Shown in pieces: positions 26,829 through 35,642 of a stretch of 64,000 bases of DNA (the stretch's first letter is position 1; each line of letters opens with the position of its first letter). The notes beneath the pieces are model-generated. The model ran no database searches and had not been told where the DNA came from. It was given only the letters and a program-made list of their open reading frames with translations. Location: assembly GCF_028128765.1 (NCBI RefSeq), contig NZ_LBJG01000005.1, forward strand, positions 558,001 through 622,000. The letters are read 5' to 3'. The position numbers and the translations under genes were made by a program. The DNA comes from Bradyrhizobium sp. CCBAU 51627 (GTDB lineage Bacteria > Pseudomonadota > Alphaproteobacteria > Rhizobiales > Xanthobacteraceae).

Positions 26829-26858
26829 CGTTGCGAGCGTGGGTTGTAAGGAATGCGA

Positions 26859-27626
26859 TCAGCAGGTCGCCTTGCCGCAGCGGGCAACACCGATCTTTTC
26901 CCTCAGGCCGTCGAGGCCGACGGCGCCGACCACGATCTGCTTGCCGATCACGTAGCTCGGCGTGCCGTTCATGCCCATCGCTTCGGCGAGCTTGAAGTTC
27001 TCCTCGATGGTGGCGCGGACCTCGGGGCTCGCGATATCCTTCTCGATCTTGGCGACGTCGAGCCCGGCATCCTTGGCCGCCTGGAGCGCGCGCGCCTTGT
27101 CGGCAGGGCCACGGCCGCCGAGCAGCTTCTGGTGGAAGTCGAGATATTTCTTGCCGGAGGGATCCTGCATGCGCACGGCAACCGCAACCTGGGCGGCCTC
27201 GACCGAGCCCTGGCCCAGCACCGGAAACTCCTTCAGCACGACCTTCAGCTTGGAGTCGGACTTCAAGAGGTCGAGCATGTCGCTCATCGCGCGCTTGCAG
27301 TAGCCGCAATTGTAGTCGAAGAATTCGACGAAGGTGACGTCGCCTTCCTTGTTGCCGAGCACGACCTGGCGCGATGAGTTGAAGATCGCGTCCGAGTTCT
27401 CCGCAACGCTGGCTTCGTGCTTCTTCGCTTCCGCATCGGCCTGGCGCTTGCCGAGTTCGGTCATCGCTTCCTCGAGCACCTCGGGATGGCTGACGAGATA
27501 GTTCTTGATGATCGCCTCAATATCGGTGCGCTGGGCATCCGAGAAGCTGTCGGCCGAAGCCGGTCCCGTTGCGCCGAAGATGGCGAACGCAAACAGCGCG
27601 GGGGCAAGCAGGCGCAGGGAAGGCAT
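26859..27626 (-). CDS. Periplasmic DsbA-family thiol:disulfide oxidoreductase
   Basis: A 255-residue exported thioredoxin-fold protein. After a signal peptide (MPSLRLLAPALFAFAIFGAT, cleaved near ASA) comes an N-terminal helical segment, then the active site VEFFDYNCGYCKRAMSDML with Cys-Gly-Tyr-Cys. The cis-Pro loop is GMNGTPSYVIGKQIV. It is of the Com1/DsbA_2-like group that oxidises or isomerises disulfides in exported proteins. ATG 27626 has AAGGA seven bases upstream, better than the in-frame TTG at 27632. A further C-terminal Cys pair (VARCGKATC) is unusual but seen in relatives. Confidence 0.92.
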   Translation of the reverse strand: MPSLRLLAPALFAFAIFGATGPASADSFSDAQRTDIEAIIKNYLVSHPEVLEEAMTELGKRQADAEAKKHEASVAENSDAIFNSSRQVVLGNKEGDVTFVEFFDYNCGYCKRAMSDMLDLLKSDSKLKVVLKEFPVLGQGSVEAAQVAVAVRMQDPSGKKYLDFHQKLLGGRGPADKARALQAAKDAGLDVAKIEKDIASPEVRATIEENFKLAEAMGMNGTPSYVIGKQIVVGAVGLDGLREKIGVARCGKATC

Positions 27627-27727
27627 TGGCAAATCCTTTTATCGAGAGCAGGTTTCAATAGACGTCCCGGCGGACTCAAGCTGGCGTCGTGACGTCGAAG
27701 TCGCAGATGTCGTGATCAGGCGTCGGT

Positions 27728-29131
27728 TTAATTGCGCGGCGGTTTCGACGCCACGATATCGTCGGCCCTGACCCATCCGGGCGTGCCGACGGCGAAACGG
27801 GTTTTCGCCCGCGTGGCGAGTTCGCGAGCGGTCTTGTTGTCACCGCGTAAATACGCGGCTTGGGCGGAGGCGAGATCCGCCTCGGCATAGTCTCCCTTCC
27901 GGCCGTAGGCCATCGCGAGTTGGGTGTAGCCGATCGGCGCCTCGGGCTCACGTGCCACCGCGGCACGGAGAATCCTGATAGCGTCGTCCGTGTAGGCCTT
28001 ATTATCGGTTCCAACCAGAGCCTGCCCAAGTAACATCTCGATGAGGGCCGCATTGTTCGAAAGTGCGACAGCCTTGCGCAGGGGAGCGATCGCCTCGGCC
28101 GGCTTGCCGCTCTCCAGCAGGGCCTGGCCACGGACCTCGTAAAAATACGGGTTGTTCGGCTGCACCGCGATCAGCGCGTCGATCTGGCTCAGCGCACTGC
28201 GCAGATCGCCGTGCAGATAGGTGCTGATGGCGCGGGCGTAGCGCGCCGGCATGCTGTCATTGGTCAGGGGATAGCGGCGGTACACCGTCTCCGGCCGCTC
28301 CATGAAGGCGGAGATCTTGGCGCGCACCATGTCGTGGCGGAGCTGGAGCGCGGGATCGTCCTTCTTGTCCCAATAGGGACTGGTGCTGGCGAATTGCTGG
28401 AGCGCGGCGACGCGCTCGGCGGGCATCGGGTGCGACTGCAGGTAGGGATCGGCACCGCGCGCCGCGAACAGGCTCTCGCTGGTGAAACGCTTGAAGGTCT
28501 CGTACATGCCCTTCGGCGACTGCTGGGTCGCGGTCAGGAATTTCACGCCGGCGCGGTCGGCGTTCTCTTCCTGCTGGCGTTGGTAGGACAACAGCGAGCG
28601 CCGGATCATCTCCTGCGGCCCTGCGATTGCAGCTGCGCCGGCATTGGCGAGGCCGTTATTGCCGCCGTTGCCGCCGCGGCTGGCACCCGCTGCGAGAGCA
28701 CCTGCGCCCAGCAGCATGGCGATGATCATCTGGGTCTGGGCGCTGGCAAGCTGCTGGCGCAGCTTGGCCAGATGCCCGCCGGCCAGATGCCCGGTCTCAT
28801 GCGCGAGCACGCCGATCAACTGGTTCGGCGTTTCCGACTGGAGGATCGCGCCGTAATTGACGAAGATGCGACGGCCATCGGCGACGAACGCGTTGAACGA
28901 GCCGTCGTTGATGATGACCATCTGGATGTTCTGCTTCTCCAGACCGGCGGCGCGCAGGATCGGGCGCGTATATTCGCGCAAGAGTTGCTCGGTTTCAGTG
29001 TCGCGCAGGATGGGCGGCCCTTTGCCCTCCTGCGCCCGCGCCGTGGAGAAAGGTGACAGCACCATCGCCGCTGCCGTGACGAGGGTGGTCAGCGCCGAGG
29101 CCTTCTTGCGCAATGCGATCTGGAGCGACAT
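27728..29131 (-). CDS. M48-family periplasmic metalloprotease with TPR repeats (BepA-like)
   Basis: A 467-residue exported zinc protease. A signal peptide (SALTTLVTAAAMVLSPFSTA, cleaved near ARA) leads to the M48 domain, with the zinc motif His-Glu-x-x-His in GVLAHETGHLAGGHLAKLRQ and a third ligand in QQEENADRAGVKFL. The C-terminal 200 residues form TPR repeats (NNPYFYEVRGQALLESGKPA). This is the layout of BepA/YfgC, which checks outer-membrane protein assembly. ATG 29131 is chosen because it starts the signal peptide; the frame continues upstream without protein character. Confidence 0.93.
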   Translation of the reverse strand: MSLQIALRKKASALTTLVTAAAMVLSPFSTARAQEGKGPPILRDTETEQLLREYTRPILRAAGLEKQNIQMVIINDGSFNAFVADGRRIFVNYGAILQSETPNQLIGVLAHETGHLAGGHLAKLRQQLASAQTQMIIAMLLGAGALAAGASRGGNGGNNGLANAGAAAIAGPQEMIRRSLLSYQRQQEENADRAGVKFLTATQQSPKGMYETFKRFTSESLFAARGADPYLQSHPMPAERVAALQQFASTSPYWDKKDDPALQLRHDMVRAKISAFMERPETVYRRYPLTNDSMPARYARAISTYLHGDLRSALSQIDALIAVQPNNPYFYEVRGQALLESGKPAEAIAPLRKAVALSNNAALIEMLLGQALVGTDNKAYTDDAIRILRAAVAREPEAPIGYTQLAMAYGRKGDYAEADLASAQAAYLRGDNKTARELATRAKTRFAVGTPGWVRADDIVASKPPRN

Positions 29132-29305
29132 CAAACGGTCTGGGTCAAACGGGCTCGAAGCAGTGTTGTGATTGGTTTTGGCGATTGGCGGCGGACCGGA
29201 TAAGCGATATGCCCTTATGAGCCGTATAATGCGGCTAGTCTGGGGCGCAAGCGCCCTGTTTCCCGGACCGTACGGACCGGTCCGCCAGCGAAATAGCAGA
29301 AATCG

Positions 29306-30493
29306 ATGCACGATGCGACATTGAGGAACCGGGTGGGGCAATGGCTCGAGCCCTCCCGCCGCAGCGAGGTTCCCCCGTTCATGGTGATGGATGTGATGGC
29401 GGCTGCGGCCCGAATCGAGGCGTCCGGCGGCCATGTCGTTCACATGGAGGTCGGCCAGCCCGCGGCCGGCGCGCCGAAGACCGCCATCGCGGCGGCGCAG
29501 GCCGCGCTTTCCGCGAGCCGGATCGACTACACGTCGGCCCTGGGAATTGCTTCCTTGCGGGAGCGCATCGCGCGGCATTACCGCGATGCCTATGGTTGCA
29601 GCGTCAGCCCTGAGAGGGTGGTGGTGACCACGGGCTCCTCCGGCGGGTTCATCCTGGCGTTCCTGTCAATGTTCGAGCCGGGCGATCGCGTTGCCGTCAC
29701 GGTACCAGGCTATCCGCCATACCGTCACATTCTCACCGCGCTCGGCTGCGAGCCGGTGCTGATCGAGACCACGAGCGAGACGCGCCATGCGCTGACCGGC
29801 GAAGCGCTGCTCGCCGCCCACCGCAAGGCGCCGCTGAAGGGCGTGCTGGTCGGCAGCCCGGCCAATCCGACGGGAACGATGATGTCCCGCGAAGCGCTCG
29901 CCGGCCTCATCACAGCGGCGGAAGATGCGGGTATCCGCTTCATCTCCGACGAGATCTATCACGGGCTCGACTACGCGTTTCCGGCGGTGACGGCGGCGGC
30001 GCTGTCGGAGCACGCTCTCGTGATCAACTCCTTCTCGAAATACTTTTGCATGACGGGCTGGCGCGTCGGCTGGATGGTGGTGCCTGAGATCCTGGTGCGG
30101 CCAATCGAACGGCTGCAGCAGAACCTTTCGATCTCCGTGCCGTCGCTGTCGCAGATCGCGGCAGAGGCCGCCTTCGATGGTGCGGCCGAGATGGAGGAGA
30201 TCAAGCACGGCTATCAGGAGAACCGGCGCATTCTGATCGAGGGATTGCCCAGGGCGGGCCTCAGCAGGTTCCTGCCTGCGGACGGTGCATTTTATCTCTA
30301 CGCCGACGTCTCCGATTTCACCTCCGACAGTTTCGACTTTGCCACGCAGATGCTGGAGAAGGCCCATGTCGCGGCAACGCCGGGCGTGGATTTCGATCCG
30401 ATCCATGGCCGCTCGTTCATCCGGTTCTCCTATGCGCGGTCGGCCGCGGAGATGCGGGAAGCAGTTGACCGGATCGCTCACTGGCTTAAATAG
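29306..30493 (+). CDS. Class I/II pyridoxal-phosphate aminotransferase
   Basis: A 395-residue fold-type I aminotransferase. The PLP Lys lies in VINSFSKYFCMTGWRVGW; other landmarks are VGQPAAGAP near the N-terminus, SPANPTGTMMS, SDEIYHGLDY and the C-terminal Arg in RSFIRFSYARS. It resembles aspartate or aromatic aminotransferases, but the amino donor cannot be assigned from sequence. It is divergent from the BepA-like protease and lies 33 bases upstream of bioY, so the two may be co-transcribed. Confidence 0.9.
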   Translation: MHDATLRNRVGQWLEPSRRSEVPPFMVMDVMAAAARIEASGGHVVHMEVGQPAAGAPKTAIAAAQAALSASRIDYTSALGIASLRERIARHYRDAYGCSVSPERVVVTTGSSGGFILAFLSMFEPGDRVAVTVPGYPPYRHILTALGCEPVLIETTSETRHALTGEALLAAHRKAPLKGVLVGSPANPTGTMMSREALAGLITAAEDAGIRFISDEIYHGLDYAFPAVTAAALSEHALVINSFSKYFCMTGWRVGWMVVPEILVRPIERLQQNLSISVPSLSQIAAEAAFDGAAEMEEIKHGYQENRRILIEGLPRAGLSRFLPADGAFYLYADVSDFTSDSFDFATQMLEKAHVAATPGVDFDPIHGRSFIRFSYARSAAEMREAVDRIAHWLK

Positions 30494-30526
30494 CCGCCAG
30501 TTTTCGCGAGCCTTCCGGAGTGCATC

Positions 30527-31141
30527 TTGTCTGACCGAACCGTCCAGTCCGCCGCCACACCGCGTTCTCCTCTTGCTGCAGTGATGTGGCCCAGCCGGCC
30601 GGGTGAAGCCGTCGGCGCATTCCGCGCCTTCGTGTTGATCGGGCTCGGATCCACACTGATGGCGCTGTCAGCCAAGGTGAATCTGCCGCTGCCTTATGTG
30701 CCCATGACGCTGCAGACGCTGGTCGTGCTGACGATCGGTGCGGCCTATGGCTGGCGCCTTGGCAGCGCAACCATGATCGCCTACCTCGCCGAGGGCGCAA
30801 TGGGACTGCCGGTATTCGCAGGCCCGGTCGGTGGAGTTGCACCGCTGGTCGGTCCGACCGCCGGCTATCTCTACGGCTTCGTGGCGGCTGCCTTCACCAC
30901 AGGCTGGCTGGCCGAGCGTGGCTGGGATCGCAACGTCGTGCTGCTGTTTGCGGCAATGGCGGTCGGCCATCTCGTCATTTTCATCGCCGGCTTCGGCTGG
31001 TTGGCGTACGGCATCGGCCTTGGTGGAACCAAGGCCTGGGTGGTCGGCGTCGCACCGTTCATCGCGGCCTCCGTCATCAAGAACGCGCTCGGCGCCGCGC
31101 TGATGCCGGCGGTGCGTCGGATCGTCGATCGCCGTAGCTAG
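30527..31141 (+). CDS. bioY: Biotin transporter BioY
   Basis: A 204-residue membrane protein with six hydrophobic helices, the substrate-binding S component of biotin importers. Typical stretches are LPLPYVPMTLQTLVVLTIGA and EGAMGLPVFAGPVGG, then LVGPTAGYLYGFVAAAF. Start is TTG 30527 with CGGAG seven bases before it. No bioM or bioN is adjacent, so it works alone or with a shared ECF module encoded elsewhere. Biotin is needed by AccB, encoded nearby. Confidence 0.93.
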   Translation: MSDRTVQSAATPRSPLAAVMWPSRPGEAVGAFRAFVLIGLGSTLMALSAKVNLPLPYVPMTLQTLVVLTIGAAYGWRLGSATMIAYLAEGAMGLPVFAGPVGGVAPLVGPTAGYLYGFVAAAFTTGWLAERGWDRNVVLLFAAMAVGHLVIFIAGFGWLAYGIGLGGTKAWVVGVAPFIAASVIKNALGAALMPAVRRIVDRRS

Positions 31142-31173
31142 ATCCCGCCCTACGGAATGTTCCAATTGACAGG

Positions 31174-31211
31174 GCCGGCCAAGTTGATCTTGGCTGGCTC
31201 TGAGTTTTTGA
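31174..31211 (+). terminator. Terminator-like hairpin after bioY, in the dctA leader
   Basis: GCCGGCCAAG, loop TTGAT, CTTGGCTGGC form a 10-bp stem with one wobble pair, followed by TCTGAGTTTTTG. It lies 33 bases after the bioY stop and 15 to 28 bases before the dctA start, so it could end bioY transcription or influence dctA expression. Confidence 0.6.
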
Positions 31212-31225
31212 GGGGGAGTGAAACA

Positions 31226-32560
31226 ATGACAACGACGACGATGGCCGGGGCGCCGGCTGCACCTGCTGCGGCCAAGCCGTGGTACAAAATTCTCTATGTC
31301 CAGGTGCTGATCGCCATCGTGCTCGGCGCGATCGTCGGCTCGTTCTGGCCGTCCGTTGCCACCAACGATTGGATCAAGGCGCTCGGCGACGGCTTCGTCA
31401 AGCTGATCAAGATGGTGATCGCCCCGATCATCTTTTGCACCGTGGTCTCCGGCATCGCTCACATCCAGGATGCCAAGAAGGTCGGACGCATCGGCGTCAA
31501 GGCGCTGGTCTATTTCGAGATCGTCTCCACGTTCGCGCTCATCATCGGTCTCATCATCGGCAACGTCGTGAAGCCGGGCGCGGGCTTCGGCAGTGCGGCG
31601 GCCAACGCGCAGGCCGTCGCCAACTACGCCAAGCAGGCTCAAGGTCAGAAGTCGGTCGACTTCATCCTGCACATCATTCCCGACACCGTGGTCGGCGCGT
31701 TCGCGCAAGGCGAGATCCTGCAGGTGCTGCTGTTCTCGGTGCTGTTCGGCTTCGCCATCATGAGCCTGGGTGAGCGCGGCCACACCATCCGCAGCTTCAT
31801 CGACGACGCCGCGCATGCGGTGTTCGGCGTCATCTCCATCGTGATGCGCGCGGCGCCGCTTGGTGCGTTCGGCGCGATGGCCTTCACCATCGGCAAGTTC
31901 GGCTCGGGCGCGATCCTCAATCTGATCGGCCTGATCGCGACCTTCTACCTCACCGCTGCGCTGTTCGTCTTCGTCGTGCTCGGCATCATTGCGCGTCTCG
32001 CTGGCTTCTCGATCTTCAAGTTCCTGGCCTACATCAAGGATGAGCTGCTGATCGTGCTCGGCACGTCGTCCTCCGAGAGTGCGCTGCCGTCCTTGATGGA
32101 GAAGCTGGAGCGGCTCGGCTGTTCCAAATCGGTCGTCGGTCTCGTGGTGCCCACGGGCTATTCATTCAACCTCGACGGCACCAACATCTACATGACGCTG
32201 GCGACGCTCTTCATTGCCCAGGCGCTTGGCTTCGATCTCACCTTCGGCCAGCAGCTCACCATCCTGGTCGTGGCGATGCTGACCTCGAAGGGCGCCTCCG
32301 GCATCACCGGGGCGGGCTTCATCACGCTGGCGGCGACGCTTGCGGTGGTCGATCCGCGGCTCGTGCCGGGCATGGCGATCGTGCTCGGCATCGACAAGTT
32401 CATGAGCGAGTGCCGCGCGCTGACCAATCTCTGCGGCAACGGCGTCGCCTGCGTGATCGTCGCCTGGTGGGAGGGCGAGCTCGATCGCGACAGGCTCACC
32501 GCGCGGCTGAGCCGGCAGATCGATCCGACCGACATGGAGACGGCGATCACGACGGATTGA
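31226..32560 (+). CDS. dctA: C4-dicarboxylate:cation symporter DctA
   Basis: A 444-residue inner-membrane symporter of the DAACS/glutamate transporter-like family importing succinate, fumarate and malate, the main carbon source of bacteroids in nodules. Signatures: [20 protein letters not shown] (re-entrant loop HP1), [20 protein letters not shown] (helix 7) and [20 protein letters not shown] (HP2). ATG 31226 follows a strong site (GGGGGAG). No dctB or dctD regulator is nearby. Assignment to DctA over a glutamate carrier rests on overall resemblance. Confidence 0.92.
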   Translation: MTTTTMAGAPAAPAAAKPWYKILYVQVLIAIVLGAIVGSFWPSVATNDWIKALGDGFVKLIKMVIAPIIFCTVVSGIAHIQDAKKVGRIGVKALVYFEIVSTFALIIGLIIGNVVKPGAGFGSAAANAQAVANYAKQAQGQKSVDFILHIIPDTVVGAFAQGEILQVLLFSVLFGFAIMSLGERGHTIRSFIDDAAHAVFGVISIVMRAAPLGAFGAMAFTIGKFGSGAILNLIGLIATFYLTAALFVFVVLGIIARLAGFSIFKFLAYIKDELLIVLGTSSSESALPSLMEKLERLGCSKSVVGLVVPTGYSFNLDGTNIYMTLATLFIAQALGFDLTFGQQLTILVVAMLTSKGASGITGAGFITLAATLAVVDPRLVPGMAIVLGIDKFMSECRALTNLCGNGVACVIVAWWEGELDRDRLTARLSRQIDPTDMETAITTD

Positions 32561-33472
32561 GGCGGATTTGACGGCGCGAGCCGCGCTGTCTAACCTTGAA
32601 GTAATAGGGCTGATCGAGATCCTCGATCAGCCCTTTTTCTTTCGGCTCCCAGCCGAGAGCCGCGCGGATCTTTGCGCTCGATGTCGGCACGTCGATACCG
32701 GTAAATTGCGTGAACCAGCCGAAATGATCGGCCGCTTCCTCCGGTGATTTTGAGACGACGGGCACGCCGAGACTTCGGCCGATCACCTCTGCAATAGTCT
32801 TGAACGGCAAGCCTTCCTCGGCGATCGCATGATAGCGCGGTACGGTTGCGCCTTGCTCAAGTGCGAGCCGATAGACGCGCGCGGCATCGAAGCGATGCGC
32901 GGCAGGCCAGCGGTTCATCCCGTCGCCGACATAGGCCGATACGCCTTTCTCGCGCGCGATGTTGATCAGGATGGGGACGAAGCCATGGTCGTCTTCGCCA
33001 TGGTGGAAGGCGGCAGGCGCACCACCGCCGTACGCAGACCTTGCGCCGCCAGGTCTTCGGCGACGGCTTCGGATACGCGCGGAAAGCGACGCGCGGATGG
33101 GTCGTCCTCGGTCGCAAGTCGTCCGGGCGCGAGCAGCGCGACCCCGCCTGTGACGATCAGCGGACGGGCGGAGCGCTTGAGCTCCTCGCCGAGCGCGAGA
33201 ATGGCGCGGCGGTCGAGCTCGCAATTGTCGAGGAATTTCGAGAAGTCGTGGTTGAAGCCGAGATGCAGCACGCCGTCGGAGCGGGCCGCGCCGCTGCGCA
33301 AGGACGCGTGGTCCTCGAGCGAGCCGCGATGAACCTCGGCCCCCATGGCAGCGAGTGACGCCGCGCCTGCTTCGGAACGGGCAAGTCCGAGCACGCTGTG
33401 GCCGGCCGCGATCAGGTCCCGAACGACGGCAGAGCCGACGAAGCCGGTGGCGCCAGTGACGAAGACACGCAT
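32547..33472 (-). pseudogene. SDR-family NAD(P)-dependent oxidoreductase with a single-base frameshift
   Basis: An extended short-chain dehydrogenase of about 308 residues split by one missing base. The N-terminal half (33472 to about 33000) begins [20 protein letters not shown] with the NAD-binding glycine motif and runs to [12 protein letters not shown]. The C-terminal half (about 33005 to 32547) resumes in another frame with [20 protein letters not shown], then YVGDGMNRWPAAHRFDAARV. Total length is 926 bases, one short of a multiple of three. The likely event is loss of one C from a CCC run near 33003. This is either a recent inactivation or a sequence error. It is divergent from an even more damaged regulator and overlaps the end of dctA by 14 bases. 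Confidence 0.88.
32607..32638 (+). terminator. Strong terminator of dctA, lying inside the convergent gene's coding end
   Basis: GGGCTGATCGAG, loop ATC, CTCGATCAGCCC form a perfect 12-bp stem followed by TTTTT. It sits 46 bases beyond the dctA stop, within the last codons of the convergent, frameshifted SDR gene, where the same bases encode a Leu-Ile-Glu-Asp-Leu-Asp stretch. Confidence 0.88.
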
Positions 33473-33558
33473 GAGCAATTCTCCAGAGTTGGTGGAGACG
33501 ACCATCTGCGCTAGAATTATCCAGGTAAAGCAGTGAGCTTATCAGGTTATAATGCCGG

Positions 33559-34392
33559 ATGGGCATCGCCGCCGGCGAGAACGTGCTCGGGACCTATTTG
33601 AAGGACCGTAGAACCCAGCTTGACGCAGCCGCGTTCGGCTTTGGCGGCAGCCGCAGGCGCACGCCGGGGCTGTTGGCGCGAGGAGGCGGCGCAGCGGGCC
33701 AATATCAGCCCGACTGGTACACGTGGCTGGAGCAGGGGCGTGGCGGCGCGCCCTCGCCGACGTGCTCGACCGGATCGCTCGTGCGCTGATGCTGACCGAC
33801 GTCGAGCGCGAACATCTTTTCCTGATCGGTCTAGGCCGTCCGCCCGAGGTCCGTTACCAGGTGAGTGACGGCGTCTCGCCGCGACTGCAGCGCGTGCTCG
33901 ACGCTCGGGACCAGTCCGGCCATCATCAGGACCGTGACCTGGGATGTCGTCGCGTGGAATCGTGCGGCCACGATCGTGCTGACCGACTATTCGAAGCTGC
34001 CGCCGGAACGGCGCAACATCCTGCGCCTGATCTTCTGCGAGCCGCAAGTGCGCGCCGCCCAATATGATTGGAAGAGCGTCGCGCGCTTCGTGGTCGCGGC
34101 GTTCCGCGCGGATGTGGCGCGCGCCGGGGCGGCCTCGCATGTCGCTGAATTCGTCGATGAGCTCTGCCGCGAGAGCCCCGAATTCGCAAAGCTGTGGGCA
34201 GATAACGACGTCCGCTCCCATGGCGAGGGCATCAAGCATCTGCGCCATCCCGTGCTCGGTCCGATCGCGTTCGAATATTCCGCCTTCGCCGTCGACGGCC
34301 GGCCCGATCTCGGCATGGTCGTCTACAATCCGGCGACGCCGGAGGACGCCCGGCGCATCAGGGCTGTCCTGGCCGCAAAGGTCGACAGCTAA
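33559..34392 (+). pseudogene. MmyB-like XRE-family regulator, multiply frameshifted
   Basis: Pieces in three frames assemble into one helix-turn-helix regulator with an MmyB-like ligand-binding domain. In order: GIAAGENVLGTYLKDRRTQL (frame of 33559), REEAAQRANISPT (second frame), WYTWLEQGRGG (back to the first), then ADVLDRIARALMLTDVEREH (third), and TVTWDVVAWNRAATIVLTDY (first again) to the stop at 34392. Frame changes fall near 33670, 33710, 33745 and 33905. The final 170 codons are intact and retain the ligand domain. Regulators of this family are often divergent from SDR oxidoreductases, as here. Four shifts argue for real decay rather than a single sequencing fault. Confidence 0.87.
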
Positions 34393-34393
34393 T

Positions 34394-35626
34394 TTAGAAC
34401 CGCTCGGGCCGGTACGGCGTCGGATCGATCGACGGCGTCTCGCCGTTCATCATCTCCGCGAGCAGGCGTCCGGTGGCGGGGCCGAGCGTAAAGCCTTGGT
34501 GACCGTGGCCGAAATTCATCCAGAGGCCGGGGTGACGGGGGGCGCGGCCGAGCACAGGCACCATGTCGGGCGTGCAGGGGCGGGTGCCGAACCACGGCTC
34601 CGGCTCGGCGCGCTGGCCGAGATTGATCAGCTCGCGCGCGGAGGCCTCGGCGCTGGCGAGCTGCACCGGGGTTGCCAGCGCATCCGGTCCCGTCAGCTCG
34701 GCGCCGGTGGTGATACGAATTCCCTTGGCCATCGGGCCCATGGCGTAGCCGCCGCCCTTGTCGACCAGCGGCAGATCGAGCGAGGCGCCGCCGCTGTAAT
34801 GCATGTGGTAGCCGCGCTTGCGCACCAGCGGAATCCGATAGCCGAACTGGTGCAACAGATCGGGCGACCACGGCCCGAGCGTGACGACGGCGTTGGCGGC
34901 ATCGATGCGGCCATTGTCGGTCTCGACCGACCATCCGGTCGCGGTCTGCTGAAGCGACTGCGCATCGCCGAGCACGATGCTGCCGCCCGATCGTTCGAAC
35001 AGATCGGCGTAGGCCGTGACCAGGGCGCCGGGGTCGGACACGGTCCAGGTGTCGAGCCAGTGGATCGCGCCGGGAAGGTCGTCGCGAAGGATCGGCTCGG
35101 CCTTGGTCAGCTCGCTGCCGGAGAGCACGCGAAAATTCACGCCGAAGTCGCGGCGATCTTCCTCGGCCGTCTTAACAGCCTGGTCGAAGGAGGCGGCGTC
35201 ACGGTGCAGCACGCGATAGCCGGCGCGGCGGATCAGATTGTCGGCATGGGCCTCGCGGATGAGGATGTCGTGCTCGGGCGTCGCGTAGGCGATCAGACGG
35301 GCCCAGGCCTCGATCGCTTCGCGATGCCGCTTCGGTGCCGAGTGCCACCAATAGCGCAGCAGCGGCTCGACGTGACGATGAAGCGACGAGAGGCTGTAGC
35401 GCACATCGTTGGTGCGGCCAGTCGCGATGTTCAGGAGTGAAGCGAGGTCACGCGGCATCGGATAGGGCCGCACCGCCTCCGCCTGGATCATCCCGGCGTT
35501 GCCGTAGCTGGTCTCTCGGCCCGGCTCCCTTCGGTCGACCAGCGCAACGGTCCAGCCGCGCTGCTTCAGATACAAGGCGGCGCTCACGCCCACCATGCCG
35601 CCGCCGAGAACGATTGCGCTTTGCAT
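34394..35626 (-). CDS. FAD-dependent D-amino-acid dehydrogenase-like oxidoreductase
   Basis: A 410-residue DAO-family flavoprotein. The FAD-binding motif is IVLGGGMVGVSAALYLKQRG, followed by LVDRREPGRETSYGNAG, in which the Ser-Tyr-Gly-Asn-Ala-Gly stretch is typical of DadA. The C-terminal flavin contact is WMNFGHGHQGFTLGPATGRL. Such enzymes oxidise D-amino acids to keto acids and pass electrons to the respiratory chain. It is last in an amidase-MFS-DadA operon, 16 bases after the MFS gene, suggesting it oxidises the amine released by the amidase. Substrate is inferred only. It ends one base from the convergent decayed regulator. Confidence 0.88.
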   Translation of the reverse strand: MQSAIVLGGGMVGVSAALYLKQRGWTVALVDRREPGRETSYGNAGMIQAEAVRPYPMPRDLASLLNIATGRTNDVRYSLSSLHRHVEPLLRYWWHSAPKRHREAIEAWARLIAYATPEHDILIREAHADNLIRRAGYRVLHRDAASFDQAVKTAEEDRRDFGVNFRVLSGSELTKAEPILRDDLPGAIHWLDTWTVSDPGALVTAYADLFERSGGSIVLGDAQSLQQTATGWSVETDNGRIDAANAVVTLGPWSPDLLHQFGYRIPLVRKRGYHMHYSGGASLDLPLVDKGGGYAMGPMAKGIRITTGAELTGPDALATPVQLASAEASARELINLGQRAEPEPWFGTRPCTPDMVPVLGRAPRHPGLWMNFGHGHQGFTLGPATGRLLAEMMNGETPSIDPTPYRPERF

Positions 35627-35642
35627 CGAAAGATCTCTCCTC

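Noticed and set aside
29274..29283. GGACCGGTCC palindrome upstream of the aminotransferase
   Set aside because: Short GC-rich palindromes of this length are frequent in this DNA, and no second site or known motif supports it.
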